This document shows positions 24,991-33,914 of a DNA stretch of 64,000 nucleotides, in pieces; positions within the stretch are counted from its first letter, which is position 1; every line of letters begins with the position of its first letter. The stretch covers positions 42,318-106,317 of the forward strand of contig JASFYQ010000017.1 of assembly GCA_045047105.1 (NCBI GenBank), read 5' to 3'. Both the position numbers and the translations under genes were made by a program. Source of the DNA: JADGAU01 sp045047105. Its GTDB lineage: Bacteria > Pseudomonadota > Gammaproteobacteria > GRL18. The notes below the pieces were generated by a model. The model was not told the origin of the DNA. It was given only the letters and a program-made list of their open reading frames with translations, and searched no databases.

Positions 24991-26637
24991 ATGACAATAA
25001 TTATTAATAAAAGCCTTCCTAATATAACAAATCAAAAAGGTTCAGCCCTTGCATGGATTTTAGTTGTTATCTTTATTATCACTAGTGGGGTGGGATGGCT
25101 TTTATATCTACAAACTGATATTGCATTTAAAAAAAATAAAAAGCAAAAACAGCACTTACAGCAACGCTACTCTCAAAAATCAGATGAATTAAATGAGTAT
25201 TGGAATAAATTACAAAGCTTACAAGATAAAAAATATCAACTGACTAATGAAATTACAAGTTATCAAACTACAACTAAAAAACTTGAAAGTGAGGTTGCTC
25301 TTGGTCTTCAAGAAAGAAAGAAATTAAATGATTTATTAAATCAACAAAAACAAAATGCTGATTTACTACTCTCCTGCACTAATAACAATACAAAATTAAA
25401 GTCTGAGCTACTAGAAAAACAGAAAAATTTAGACCTGCAAGCCAAGAATTTAACCACGCTAGCCAAACAAAAAGAAACTCAGCTAAATAATTTATTAACC
25501 CAGTGCCAATCCACTTTAGTATCCGAAAATGAAAAAACTTTACACTGCAAAAATGAAATAACTGTTTTAGCACAACAACTAGCAGAAAGTAAAAAACAAC
25601 TGAGCATATCAATAAACAAGCACTTGATCACAACATCTAAGGTTGATGAAGCAAAGAAAACAGTAGAAGGCTTAACACAACAACTTGCAATAGTAACAAG
25701 TGATATAGAAGAACTAAGAATAGAGTTTGAGCATTCTCAACAACTGCTTAAAAAATACCAGTCAAAATATCAAAATAAAACCCAGTTACTACAAAACTGG
25801 GAGTTGATTACTACTAACTTAGATCAGCAATTAAACCAAATGAGGGAGGAACAAACTGATTTACAAGTCCAACTAGAGCAAGCTAAGCAACAATATCAGC
25901 TCTGTCAGCAACAACTACTTATTAAAGTCACTAGTCAACAAGATGTTTTAGTAACAGCATTACAACAGCCAGTTGAAGAATTTAGCTCTGTTGAAAAAGC
26001 TGATTCCATTGAAGAAAAAATTAATAGTTATATTAATAAAAATGATATTTTAACAATTAAAAATCTGCAATTAATGGATAAAAATAAACAACTGGAAAAA
26101 CAATTAGCTAAAACTCGTACAACAAATATAGAACAGGCTCCTGAGCCACAAGCTAATAAGCAAGAAGCTGAGGCTATTGCTCTATTACAAAACAAATTAA
26201 AAGCTGAAATAAATAAGAAAAAAATTAGCATCACCAGACAATATGATAAATCTACCCAAATAAAAGTTGGAAATGCTCTTATGTTTGTATCTGGGCAAAT
26301 CCAGATTAGCCAGCAGGGAACTCATATTTTAGACAACATTGCTCAGCTATTATTAAAATTTCCCCAGCGTAAAATTGAGATTATTGGTCATACCGATAAT
26401 CTACCTGTACGTTCAGGCACCCATACCAGCATTGTATCTAACTGGGAATTATCTGCTGCTCGTGCGGCAGCAACTATTCGCTACTTGCAGCATGCATCAA
26501 AAATTCCACCTCAACGCATGTTATTAGTTGGAGCCAGTCAGTACCAACCCCTTGCTAAAGGTAGTACTAAAGTTAGCCGTGCTCAAAACCGCCGCATTGA
26601 AATACGTTTATTAGCTGAAGATAAAAAACTAAAATAA
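24991..26637 (+). CDS. Membrane-anchored coiled-coil protein with C-terminal OmpA/MotB domain
   Basis: I take the ATG at 24991 rather than an upstream TTG, giving about 548 residues. There is one transmembrane helix (about 20-43 of the chosen frame), then a long coiled coil (about 50-420) rich in Gln, Lys and Leu heptads, and a C-terminal OmpA-like domain. That domain carries IIGHTDNLPV and RAQNRRIEIRL, the peptidoglycan-binding residues. The architecture (TM, coiled coil, OmpA) resembles MotB-like or cell-envelope spacer proteins. The following gene is CheZ-like, which is the only hint of a motility or polarity role. It is not MotB itself, since no motA and no proton-channel Asp are seen. 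Confidence 0.75.
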   Translation: MTIIINKSLPNITNQKGSALAWILVVIFIITSGVGWLLYLQTDIAFKKNKKQKQHLQQRYSQKSDELNEYWNKLQSLQDKKYQLTNEITSYQTTTKKLESEVALGLQERKKLNDLLNQQKQNADLLLSCTNNNTKLKSELLEKQKNLDLQAKNLTTLAKQKETQLNNLLTQCQSTLVSENEKTLHCKNEITVLAQQLAESKKQLSISINKHLITTSKVDEAKKTVEGLTQQLAIVTSDIEELRIEFEHSQQLLKKYQSKYQNKTQLLQNWELITTNLDQQLNQMREEQTDLQVQLEQAKQQYQLCQQQLLIKVTSQQDVLVTALQQPVEEFSSVEKADSIEEKINSYINKNDILTIKNLQLMDKNKQLEKQLAKTRTTNIEQAPEPQANKQEAEAIALLQNKLKAEINKKKISITRQYDKSTQIKVGNALMFVSGQIQISQQGTHILDNIAQLLLKFPQRKIEIIGHTDNLPVRSGTHTSIVSNWELSAARAAATIRYLQHASKIPPQRMLLVGASQYQPLAKGSTKVSRAQNRRIEIRLLAEDKKLK

Positions 26638-26756
26638 AAATTACTTAATCCTTGTTTTTAAAGTAAAAACTGAATTAGAATCTATTTTTTTCGCTATATT
26701 AGTTTTTTTTTACTATAATAAAAAGCATCACTTTTCACTAATATGGAACAACTATA

Positions 26757-27314
26757 ATGACCTCAATTATATCCACCAGTAGCTCTTCTGCTCATCCTGA
26801 TCTCGATTGGAGCCAATTAAAAGAAACCGTTCTTATGGTAAATTTAGCGGTTGCTCAAATTGATCACTCAATGCACGAAGGAAACCAATCAGTTAATATT
26901 CTGGCAGAATCCTTTACCATTCTTGCCGATATAATGAGTGACATACAAAACTGTCTTGAGCATATCCCCGAAGGTGAGATAAAAGAAAAACTTAGCGCAT
27001 CAACTGACCTCGCCACAGGTAAGGTTAGCTCTGCTATTATAGCTTTCCAGTTCTATGATAAGCTGAGTCAGCGTTTATCCCATGTTTCTGGCGATCTTGC
27101 AGCATTAAATAACTTAATCAGTGATCCCACCACTTTATATTCACCACCAAAATGGAAAGAACTACAGGAAAAAATTAGAGAAAAATACACCATGGATGAA
27201 GAGCGAAAAATGTTTGATAAAGTCCTTTCAGGGGTAAGTATTGAACAAGCTTTAGAAGAATTTATTCAAGAGATGAATAATAAAGGTGATGAGAATGATA
27301 TTGAGTTATTTTAA
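26757..27314 (+). CDS. CheZ-like conserved protein of unknown function
   Basis: This 185-residue, highly helical protein is not fully recognised. A central segment, SSAIIAFQFYDKLSQRLSHV, resembles the CheZ helix that runs IAFQFQDRxSQ. A later segment, LYSPPKWKELQEKIREKYTM, is conserved in type with a group of gammaproteobacterial proteins annotated only as hypothetical. The N-terminal Ser-rich 12 residues are disordered. The CheZ-type phosphatase Asp/Gln pair is not clearly present, so a CheY-P phosphatase function is unproven. It follows the OmpA/coiled-coil gene and converges with rnhB. Confidence 0.6.
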   Translation: MTSIISTSSSSAHPDLDWSQLKETVLMVNLAVAQIDHSMHEGNQSVNILAESFTILADIMSDIQNCLEHIPEGEIKEKLSASTDLATGKVSSAIIAFQFYDKLSQRLSHVSGDLAALNNLISDPTTLYSPPKWKELQEKIREKYTMDEERKMFDKVLSGVSIEQALEEFIQEMNNKGDENDIELF

Positions 27315-27320
27315 ACTCAA

Positions 27321-27899
27321 TTATGATTTAAGTAAAAGTTCTCTTACGGGCTTATAACTTTTTCTATAAAAGTCTAAAATACCGTGTTTTTTGATAGCAA
27401 TGAGATGCCCTTTGGTTGGGTAACCTTTATGTTTATTAAAGCCATATTGTGGATATAAATCATGCAATTTAAGCATTTTCTGATCTCTTTCTACCTTAGC
27501 TAAAATAGAAGCTGCACTTATTGCAGGAATAAGACTATCTCCTTTCACAATTGCTTCAACAGCGATATTTACATCGGGTGTTTTATTTCCATCTACCAGT
27601 ACTTTATCTGGCCTTATTGTTAATCGTTCTACCGCCAGTTTCATGCCAAGTAAACTGGCCTGCAAAATATTGATTTCATCGATTTTGTTACTATCAATAG
27701 CAACAATTGCATAAGCCAGGGCTTTTTGTTTAATTATTAATGCTAGCTGCTCTCTACGTTTGGCAGATAATACTTTAGAATCGCAGAGCCCATCAATAGG
27801 ATTTTCAGCATCTAAGATAACTGCAGCAACAACTACATCATAACAAAGACAGCCTCTACCAACCTCATCAACACCTGCAATTATACTCTCATCACCCAT
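27321..27899 (-). CDS. rnhB: Ribonuclease HII
   Basis: RNase HII nicks RNA in RNA-DNA hybrids and removes single ribonucleotides. The 192-residue sequence has catalytic Asp11 and Glu12 in GVDEVGRG, Asp in VLVDGNKTPD, and AASILAKVERDQ. The segment after the first motif is unusual: DEVGRGCLCYDVV, where most enzymes have a Pro-Leu-Ala-Gly-Pro type loop. All catalytic acids remain, so it is likely active. It closes the uppS-to-rnhB envelope operon, three bases after lpxB. Confidence 0.93.
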   Translation of the reverse strand: MGDESIIAGVDEVGRGCLCYDVVVAAVILDAENPIDGLCDSKVLSAKRREQLALIIKQKALAYAIVAIDSNKIDEINILQASLLGMKLAVERLTIRPDKVLVDGNKTPDVNIAVEAIVKGDSLIPAISAASILAKVERDQKMLKLHDLYPQYGFNKHKGYPTKGHLIAIKKHGILDFYRKSYKPVRELLLKS

Positions 27900-27901
27900 T
27901 G

Positions 27902-29086
27902 CTATTTTTTGGTCTGGACTTTAACAGGTTTATTTACATAATCAACCACTGCCTGGGCCGCTGTTTTGCTGGCCTCTTTTCTTAACATTAAGTGAATATT
28001 GTGGAAAATATCTAACCTTTCTTTCCACTCATGCAAATCAAGTAGAGCAAGAACTTTGCTGACCATATTTTGTTCATTCACTTGCTCTTGAGCTAATTCT
28101 TCGACCAACTTTTCTCCTGAGAGTAAATTAGGTAAGGAAAAGTAAGGCACAGCAGCTAATTTTCGAGTTATCCAATAAGTAATAGGAGCTAATTTATAGG
28201 CTACTAACATGGGTTTTTTAAGCAATAAAGCCTCTAAAGTTGCCGTACCCGAAGCTAATAAAACCGCATCCGATGCAGCCATTGCAACTCGAGAGTTGCC
28301 ATCGACTAAGATAATTTTAGGAGGGTTTTGATAACTTTTAATTTGTTTTTCAAAAATTTTGCGGTGTTCTTGTGAAACCAGAGGAGCAATAAAAACCAGA
28401 TCAGTATTGATTTTTTGACAAGCCACAATGGTATCTAAAAAAGGTTTGCTTAAGCGCTGTATTTCAGAGTTCCTACTTCCCGGTAATACCGCAATCAGGG
28501 CTTGATGCTCTTGAATAACCGTATCAATTCCCAGTTCAAGCCTGGCAGATAATTTATCCACATCCAGTGGAATTTCATCTGCCAGGGTATGCCCAACAAA
28601 CTTAACCGGCATACTACAATTATGATAATTGTAGTAGTTATCATAAAAGCGTTTTTCAAAGGGGAAAAGCGTTAACATTAAACCAACAGAGCGGCATATT
28701 TTGTGAATACGATACTGTCTCCACGCCCAGACAGAAGGACTTACATAGTGAACAGTACGGATATTTTTTTCTTTTAAACGTTTCTCAATTGCTAAATTGA
28801 AGTCAGGGGCATCAACTGCAATAAAAACATCGGGAGGATTTTTTAAGAAATATTTGATTATGTCTGCTTGAATAACATATAATTCGCGAAAATTTGCAAC
28901 TACTTCAACCAGCCCCATTACCGATAATTTGTTCATCGGATAAAGTGTTTTACAGCCCGCTTCTATCATCAATGGGCCTGCAATACCTACAAATGTAGCC
29001 TCAGGGACTAAACGCTTAATTTCATTTATTAGTGATGAGGCAAGAATATCTCCTGAAACCTCTCCTGCTATAATACCTACTTTCAT
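27902..29086 (-). CDS. lpxB: LpxB, lipid-A-disaccharide synthase
   Basis: LpxB joins UDP-2,3-diacylglucosamine and lipid X to form the lipid A disaccharide at the inner-membrane face. The N-terminal KVGIIAGEVSGD motif and the C-terminal ASGTATLEALL and NLLSGEKLVEELAQE match the GT19 family. I use the ATG at 29084-29086, since the family starts with the beta strand right there. An upstream TTG would add six residues. Its normal partner lpxA is not between fabZ and lpxB here, which is unusual. About 394 residues, as expected. Confidence 0.95.
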   Translation of the reverse strand: MKVGIIAGEVSGDILASSLINEIKRLVPEATFVGIAGPLMIEAGCKTLYPMNKLSVMGLVEVVANFRELYVIQADIIKYFLKNPPDVFIAVDAPDFNLAIEKRLKEKNIRTVHYVSPSVWAWRQYRIHKICRSVGLMLTLFPFEKRFYDNYYNYHNCSMPVKFVGHTLADEIPLDVDKLSARLELGIDTVIQEHQALIAVLPGSRNSEIQRLSKPFLDTIVACQKINTDLVFIAPLVSQEHRKIFEKQIKSYQNPPKIILVDGNSRVAMAASDAVLLASGTATLEALLLKKPMLVAYKLAPITYWITRKLAAVPYFSLPNLLSGEKLVEELAQEQVNEQNMVSKVLALLDLHEWKERLDIFHNIHLMLRKEASKTAAQAVVDYVNKPVKVQTKK

Positions 29087-29117
29087 AATGGACAAGTTAT
29101 CCAATAAATTAAACTAA

Positions 29118-29573
29118 TTATGCATCTCTTTCTGCACACATTAATTCTGCAGAGGCTACCATTTGTCCATCAACAGATGCAGTACTATTAAACTTCCACA
29201 CACCACGTTTGCTTCTTATTACTTCAATTTGTAATAGCAGTTGATCTCCGGGTAAAACCGTTTTTTTAAATCTTGCTGAATCAATACCTACCAGATAAAA
29301 TAACTTTTCATTACTGGGTTTGCTCTGATTGCTACGATAAACCAGAATACCCGTTGCCTGGGCTAGAGCCTCAATAATAAGTACTCCAGGAAAAATCGGC
29401 TTTTGGGGGAAATGGCCTGTAAATTGGGGCTCATTAAAACTCACATTTTTTATTGCAGTTAGAGATTTACCGAGCTCCAGATGAGTAACTTTATCAACTA
29501 ATAAGAAAGGATAACGATGAGGTAAGTGTTCTAAAATTTCCTGAATGTCCATAGTTTCATTGCTTTCAGTCAT
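29118..29573 (-). CDS. fabZ: FabZ, 3-hydroxyacyl-ACP dehydratase
   Basis: FabZ dehydrates 3-hydroxyacyl-ACP in fatty-acid synthesis. The hot-dog-fold sequence of 151 residues has LPHRYPFLLVD and the catalytic His54 in GHFPQKPIFPG, with Glu68 in IIEALAQATG. In most gammaproteobacteria fabZ lies between lpxD and lpxA. Here its neighbours are skp and lpxB, with 68 and 31 bases between genes, so lpxD and lpxA are absent. The protein itself shows no defect. Confidence 0.96.
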   Translation of the reverse strand: MTESNETMDIQEILEHLPHRYPFLLVDKVTHLELGKSLTAIKNVSFNEPQFTGHFPQKPIFPGVLIIEALAQATGILVYRSNQSKPSNEKLFYLVGIDSARFKKTVLPGDQLLLQIEVIRSKRGVWKFNSTASVDGQMVASAELMCAERDA

Positions 29574-29641
29574 TGCTTATTCTCATCATATTCTCTTGTT
29601 TAATGGTTATATTATTTAATCTCTACTGTATTATCCAGCAG

Positions 29642-30157
29642 TTATTTTTTTGCCTTATATTTTTTATTTAATTCTTTCAAAATTTTGCTAGTTACATCTA
29701 TTCGTTTGCTTGCATAAATAACGCCATCGCTTACGATGAGATCATATTTTTGTTGTTGGGCAACTTTAGTAATTGCCTGCAAAACTACTTTTTGAAGCGT
29801 AACAAGTTCTTCATTTTGACGAATACTTAAATCTTCACGAAAAGCATCTTTATCTCTTTCTAAATCTCGACGAAGCAAAGTGATCTTTCTTTTTAACTTG
29901 CTCAGAGCGGTATTAGACATTACCGCTGCATCTTTTTGTAATTTTTTTTCATTGCTTTTAATTTTCTTTTGTAATTTAACTAATGCTTTGTCGCGCTTAG
30001 CAAATTCCTTCTGCAAATTATTTCTTGCAGCTTCTGCCTGAGGGGCTTTTTCTAATAACACTTGCTGATTAACAAATGCAATTTTATGCTCAGCAATGGC
30101 TGCATTTGATGCTATTACCCAAAAGCAGCTCAATAAAATAACTTGTAATACCTTCAT
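29642..30157 (-). CDS. skp: Skp/OmpH periplasmic chaperone
   Basis: The 171-residue protein has a Sec signal peptide (1 to about 22). A long charged coiled-coil region (about 40-130, NNLQKEFAKRDKALVKLQKK and onward) and the typical ends KIAFVNQQVLLEKAP and YKAKK follow. Skp trimers hold unfolded outer-membrane proteins in the periplasm and hand them to the BAM complex. It lies 16 bases after bamA in the usual bamA-skp order, and is followed by fabZ with lpxD missing. Confidence 0.92.
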   Translation of the reverse strand: MKVLQVILLSCFWVIASNAAIAEHKIAFVNQQVLLEKAPQAEAARNNLQKEFAKRDKALVKLQKKIKSNEKKLQKDAAVMSNTALSKLKRKITLLRRDLERDKDAFREDLSIRQNEELVTLQKVVLQAITKVAQQQKYDLIVSDGVIYASKRIDVTSKILKELNKKYKAKK

Positions 30158-30173
30158 AAATACACTCCTCTAA

Positions 30174-32501
30174 CTAAAATTGTTGTCCAAAAGAAAATTG
30201 GAAAATTTGTGTTTCATCACCGTCTTTATCATTTATTGGATAACCCAGACTAAAACGCAATAAACCAAAGGGGCTGACCCATGCTCCTGAAATCCCTGTG
30301 CTGTATCTTAATTCATTTGCAGCAAAATTATCAAGGCTTTCGTATACATTACCTATATCAAAAAAACCACTTAAACGATATGCTGCTGAGTCTTTTACAA
30401 AGGGAATTGGCATAATAAGTTCTGCATTTGCTACCGTGCGCAATCGGCCACCAATTGCTCTGTCTGTTTTAGCATCTATTGGGCCTAAGGTATTGTCTTT
30501 AAAACCTCGAACACTATTCATACCACCTGCATAGTAGTTTTCAAACGGAGGAAAAACATCACCCGCATATATATCACCAATACCAATATCACCCTTTAGC
30601 ATTACCGTGAGTTGTTTGGATACAGGGAAATATTGCACCTGCTTATAACCTAGATGAAAAAATTGGTATTCACTTCCTGGGGTTGCAATATCTGTTTTTA
30701 TGCGTAATAAACTCCCTCTGTCAGGGAAAATAGCTTTATTACGGCTATCATGTGCCCAATTGGCTTGTAAGCGAAGAGTTAAGTAATCATCCCCACCATT
30801 GTGCTGTACAAAATCAATAATATTGTCTGCCGTATCCGAAAGATCGGAAGGCAACTTAATTTTAATCTTCTCAATATCCATACCTAAATTGTAACGATTA
30901 AATTCATTAACAGGAAAGCCAAAATTCAAACCCAAAGCATCCTTGTTTACGGTATAGTTTGATAAGTTATTTTCCTCGGCATCGGTTCTTCTATGTGTTA
31001 CATACCAGGTACGACTTACCCCATCCTGAGTCCAATAAGGGTCGGTAACAGATAGGTGTAATAGCCGGTTTACCTTGCTGGTATTTACTCCCACACTGAA
31101 ACTGTTTCCTGTGCCTAAAAAGTTTTGTTGAGAAATACTAAAATTAAAGATAATTCCATCGGTTTGAGAAAAACCAATACCTGCATTAATGCTGCCTGTT
31201 GATTGCTCTTCTAATGTATAATTAACATCCACCAAATCAGTTTTACCTGGTATTGCTGGTGTTTCTACACTGACGTCTTTAAAGTAACCCAGTTTATTTA
31301 ATCGCTGCTTTCCTCGCTGTACTTTAGTGGTAGAAATCCATGCACTTTCCTGCTGCCGAAGTTCACGGCGAACCACGTGATCTGCTGTATTGGTATTGCC
31401 ATAAATATTTACTCTTCGAACATATACCCGATTACCAGGGTCTATAAAAAATGTCAGAGTGATGGTATTTGTTTCATCATTGATTTCTGGAATGGGGTTT
31501 ACATTAGAAAAAGCATACCCTTCTTTACCTAAAGCCTCAACTATTGATTCACTGGTACGGGTTACTTTCTTTCTTGAGAAAATCTGATTTTTACGAATTT
31601 TAACCAGTTTAAATAATTCTTCTTTTGGTAGGATTAAATCACCTGCAATTTTTACATCTGAGATTGAATATTGTGCCCCTTCTACAATATTAACGGTGAT
31701 ATATACATCCTTTTTATCTGGAGTAATAGAAACCTGAGTTGAGTCAATAGAAAAATTAACATAACCTCTGTCCATGTAAAACGCGCGTATTTTTTCTAAG
31801 TCACCGGATAAACGTTGTTTTGAATATTGATCTTTTTTAGTATAGAAAGAAAATAACGTAGGAGTAGTTAACTCCATTTCATCTAATATCGTTTCTTCAT
31901 CAAAAGAAGTATTGCCAACAATATTAATTTTTTTAATTTTTGAGACCTTACCTTCGGAAACATTTACCGTTATACCTACTCGGTTTCTTTCCAGAGGGGT
32001 GACTACAGACTCAATTCGAACCGCATATTTTCCTCTGGAATAATATTGACGTCGTAGCTCTTCTACCACTTTATCGAGTAAAGATTTATCATAAACCCGC
32101 CCTTCAGCAAAACCAACCTGTTTTAAAGATTTAGTCAACTCCTCGGTTTCAATATCTTTGTTCCCTTCAAACTCAATTGTTGAAATAGCAGGACGCTCAA
32201 CAACTGAAATAATCAAAATATTATTTTCTGCTTCAATTCTTACATCTTTAAAAAAACCAGTTTTAAATAATTCATGTAATGCCTTTGATATATTATGATT
32301 ATCAATCTGCTCTCCAACTTTGATAGGAAAGTAGTTAAAAACGGTTCCTGCACTGATCCGTTGAATCCCCTCTATACGAATATCTTCCACCTCAAAGGAT
32401 TCAAACGAATATACATTGCTATACGTAAATAACAGCAAAAAGGTAAGAAAAAATGAATTTTTAGAAAATTTTAAGACACACAAACAGATATTATTAAACA
32501 T
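30174..32501 (-). CDS. bamA: BamA, outer-membrane beta-barrel assembly factor
   Basis: BamA folds outer-membrane proteins. The 775-residue sequence has a signal peptide (to about residue 33), five POTRA domains (about 35-435; for example FEVEDIRIEGIQRISAGTVF and the last, YVRRVNIYGNTNTADHVVRRE), and a 16-strand barrel. The lid loop motif VRGF is in GGMNSVRGFKDNTLGP, and the C-terminal signature ends in FSFGQQF with a terminal Phe. It lies between rseP and skp in the normal envelope operon. Confidence 0.97.
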   Translation of the reverse strand: MFNNICLCVLKFSKNSFFLTFLLLFTYSNVYSFESFEVEDIRIEGIQRISAGTVFNYFPIKVGEQIDNHNISKALHELFKTGFFKDVRIEAENNILIISVVERPAISTIEFEGNKDIETEELTKSLKQVGFAEGRVYDKSLLDKVVEELRRQYYSRGKYAVRIESVVTPLERNRVGITVNVSEGKVSKIKKINIVGNTSFDEETILDEMELTTPTLFSFYTKKDQYSKQRLSGDLEKIRAFYMDRGYVNFSIDSTQVSITPDKKDVYITVNIVEGAQYSISDVKIAGDLILPKEELFKLVKIRKNQIFSRKKVTRTSESIVEALGKEGYAFSNVNPIPEINDETNTITLTFFIDPGNRVYVRRVNIYGNTNTADHVVRRELRQQESAWISTTKVQRGKQRLNKLGYFKDVSVETPAIPGKTDLVDVNYTLEEQSTGSINAGIGFSQTDGIIFNFSISQQNFLGTGNSFSVGVNTSKVNRLLHLSVTDPYWTQDGVSRTWYVTHRRTDAEENNLSNYTVNKDALGLNFGFPVNEFNRYNLGMDIEKIKIKLPSDLSDTADNIIDFVQHNGGDDYLTLRLQANWAHDSRNKAIFPDRGSLLRIKTDIATPGSEYQFFHLGYKQVQYFPVSKQLTVMLKGDIGIGDIYAGDVFPPFENYYAGGMNSVRGFKDNTLGPIDAKTDRAIGGRLRTVANAELIMPIPFVKDSAAYRLSGFFDIGNVYESLDNFAANELRYSTGISGAWVSPFGLLRFSLGYPINDKDGDETQIFQFSFGQQF

Positions 32502-32558
32502 ATTTTTAAACTGTATTAATTTAGAGGTTTTGATTTTATATTAATTATTCAACTATGA

Positions 32559-33911
32559 CTAAGAAAGCAGTCTATAAATATCATTATAAATTGCCAGGCT
32601 CATTAACATTGCAAGAATGGCAATGCCTATTTTTAACGAAAAGTCCCTGACCTTCTCAGAAACTGGATTACCTTTTATCATTTCCACCAGATAAAACATT
32701 AAGTGCCCTCCATCCAGGATCGGAATAGGCAATAAATTAATCACTCCAAGACTCAGGCTTACAATCGCTAAAAATCGTAAAAAATATTCGATTCCCTGCT
32801 TAAAACTGTTACCTGCTACTTCTGCAATAGTAATAGGGCCACTAATATTTTTTAAAGATGCTTCACCTATTAACATCTTACCAAACACTTTAAGGGTTAA
32901 AAGCGACATACTCCATGTCTTTTCAACACCTTTAATTAAGGCACCACCTACTGAATAACGGTTTACAACCACCATTGAATCGTCAAATACGGCCTTGTAC
33001 TTATTTGCAATGCCTAGTATACCTACTTGCTTACCATTTCGCATATCGGAAGCACTAATTAAATCAATTATTTTTTCATTGTTATCCCGAATAAGCATAA
33101 TTTGCATTTTTTTATTGGGGCGTTGTTTTACATATGAAACTAAATCCATCCAATCTGACACGGCCTTATCATCTATAGAAACAATTTTATCGTTCTCTTG
33201 TAACCCTGCTTGCTGAGCGGGAGTATCTGGAAATACCTTGCCAATAACTGCTTCAACTTTGGGGAGATCCAGTTGAAAACCAATGCTCTGGTGCAAATGT
33301 GATGCCTCAATAGATTTTGGAATAGCAGATAAATTAAGCTTTAAGTGCTGCCCTGAATGAATCAATACCGAGACATTTTCGCGATCAATAAAAAATGGTA
33401 ATAATTCTTCATACATGGAGCCAAAAGTAACCACATCGTTGCCATCTATCTGGATTATTTGATCACCCTGTCTAAAGCCTGATTGCCATGCAATAGAGTC
33501 TTTATCCATCTCTCCCATAATGGGTTTAATACCTGTTATACCAATTAGATACATGAGAAAAAAAGCAAATACCGCAAATATAAAGTTTACCAATGGCCCG
33601 GCAATAACTATAGCAAAACGTTTATATACATTCTGGTGATCAAAGGTGCGATGTAATTCTTCTGGCTTAACATGCTCATCACCCTCACCTAACATTTTTA
33701 CATAACCACCCAAAGGCAGTGCTGCAAGCACAAATTCGGTATTATCCTTTTTACCTCTAAAACGTACCAGAGTTTTACCAAAACCAATAGAAAAACGTAA
33801 AACCTTAACATTAAACTTTCGAGCTACCCAGAAGTGGCCGAATTCATGGACGGTAATAAGAATGGCTATACAAATAATAAAAGATATAACACTGATTAAA
33901 AAACTTTCCAT
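32559..33911 (-). CDS. rseP: RseP, site-2 intramembrane zinc metalloprotease
   Basis: RseP cuts anti-sigma factor RseA and leftover signal peptides within the membrane. The 450-residue protein has the zinc-binding HEFGH at 22-26 in the first membrane helix and two PDZ domains (about 125-290). The third zinc ligand motif NLLPIPILDGGH lies near residue 400, and about four membrane helices are present. Gene order dxr-rseP-bamA is the standard one. The gap to dxr is three bases. Confidence 0.96.
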   Translation of the reverse strand: MESFLISVISFIICIAILITVHEFGHFWVARKFNVKVLRFSIGFGKTLVRFRGKKDNTEFVLAALPLGGYVKMLGEGDEHVKPEELHRTFDHQNVYKRFAIVIAGPLVNFIFAVFAFFLMYLIGITGIKPIMGEMDKDSIAWQSGFRQGDQIIQIDGNDVVTFGSMYEELLPFFIDRENVSVLIHSGQHLKLNLSAIPKSIEASHLHQSIGFQLDLPKVEAVIGKVFPDTPAQQAGLQENDKIVSIDDKAVSDWMDLVSYVKQRPNKKMQIMLIRDNNEKIIDLISASDMRNGKQVGILGIANKYKAVFDDSMVVVNRYSVGGALIKGVEKTWSMSLLTLKVFGKMLIGEASLKNISGPITIAEVAGNSFKQGIEYFLRFLAIVSLSLGVINLLPIPILDGGHLMFYLVEMIKGNPVSEKVRDFSLKIGIAILAMLMSLAIYNDIYRLLS

Positions 33912-33914
33912 TTA

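Noticed and set aside
24991..26637. MotB identity for the OmpA/coiled-coil protein
   Set aside because: It has no motA neighbour, no MotB-type membrane Asp, and a very long coiled coil not found in MotB.
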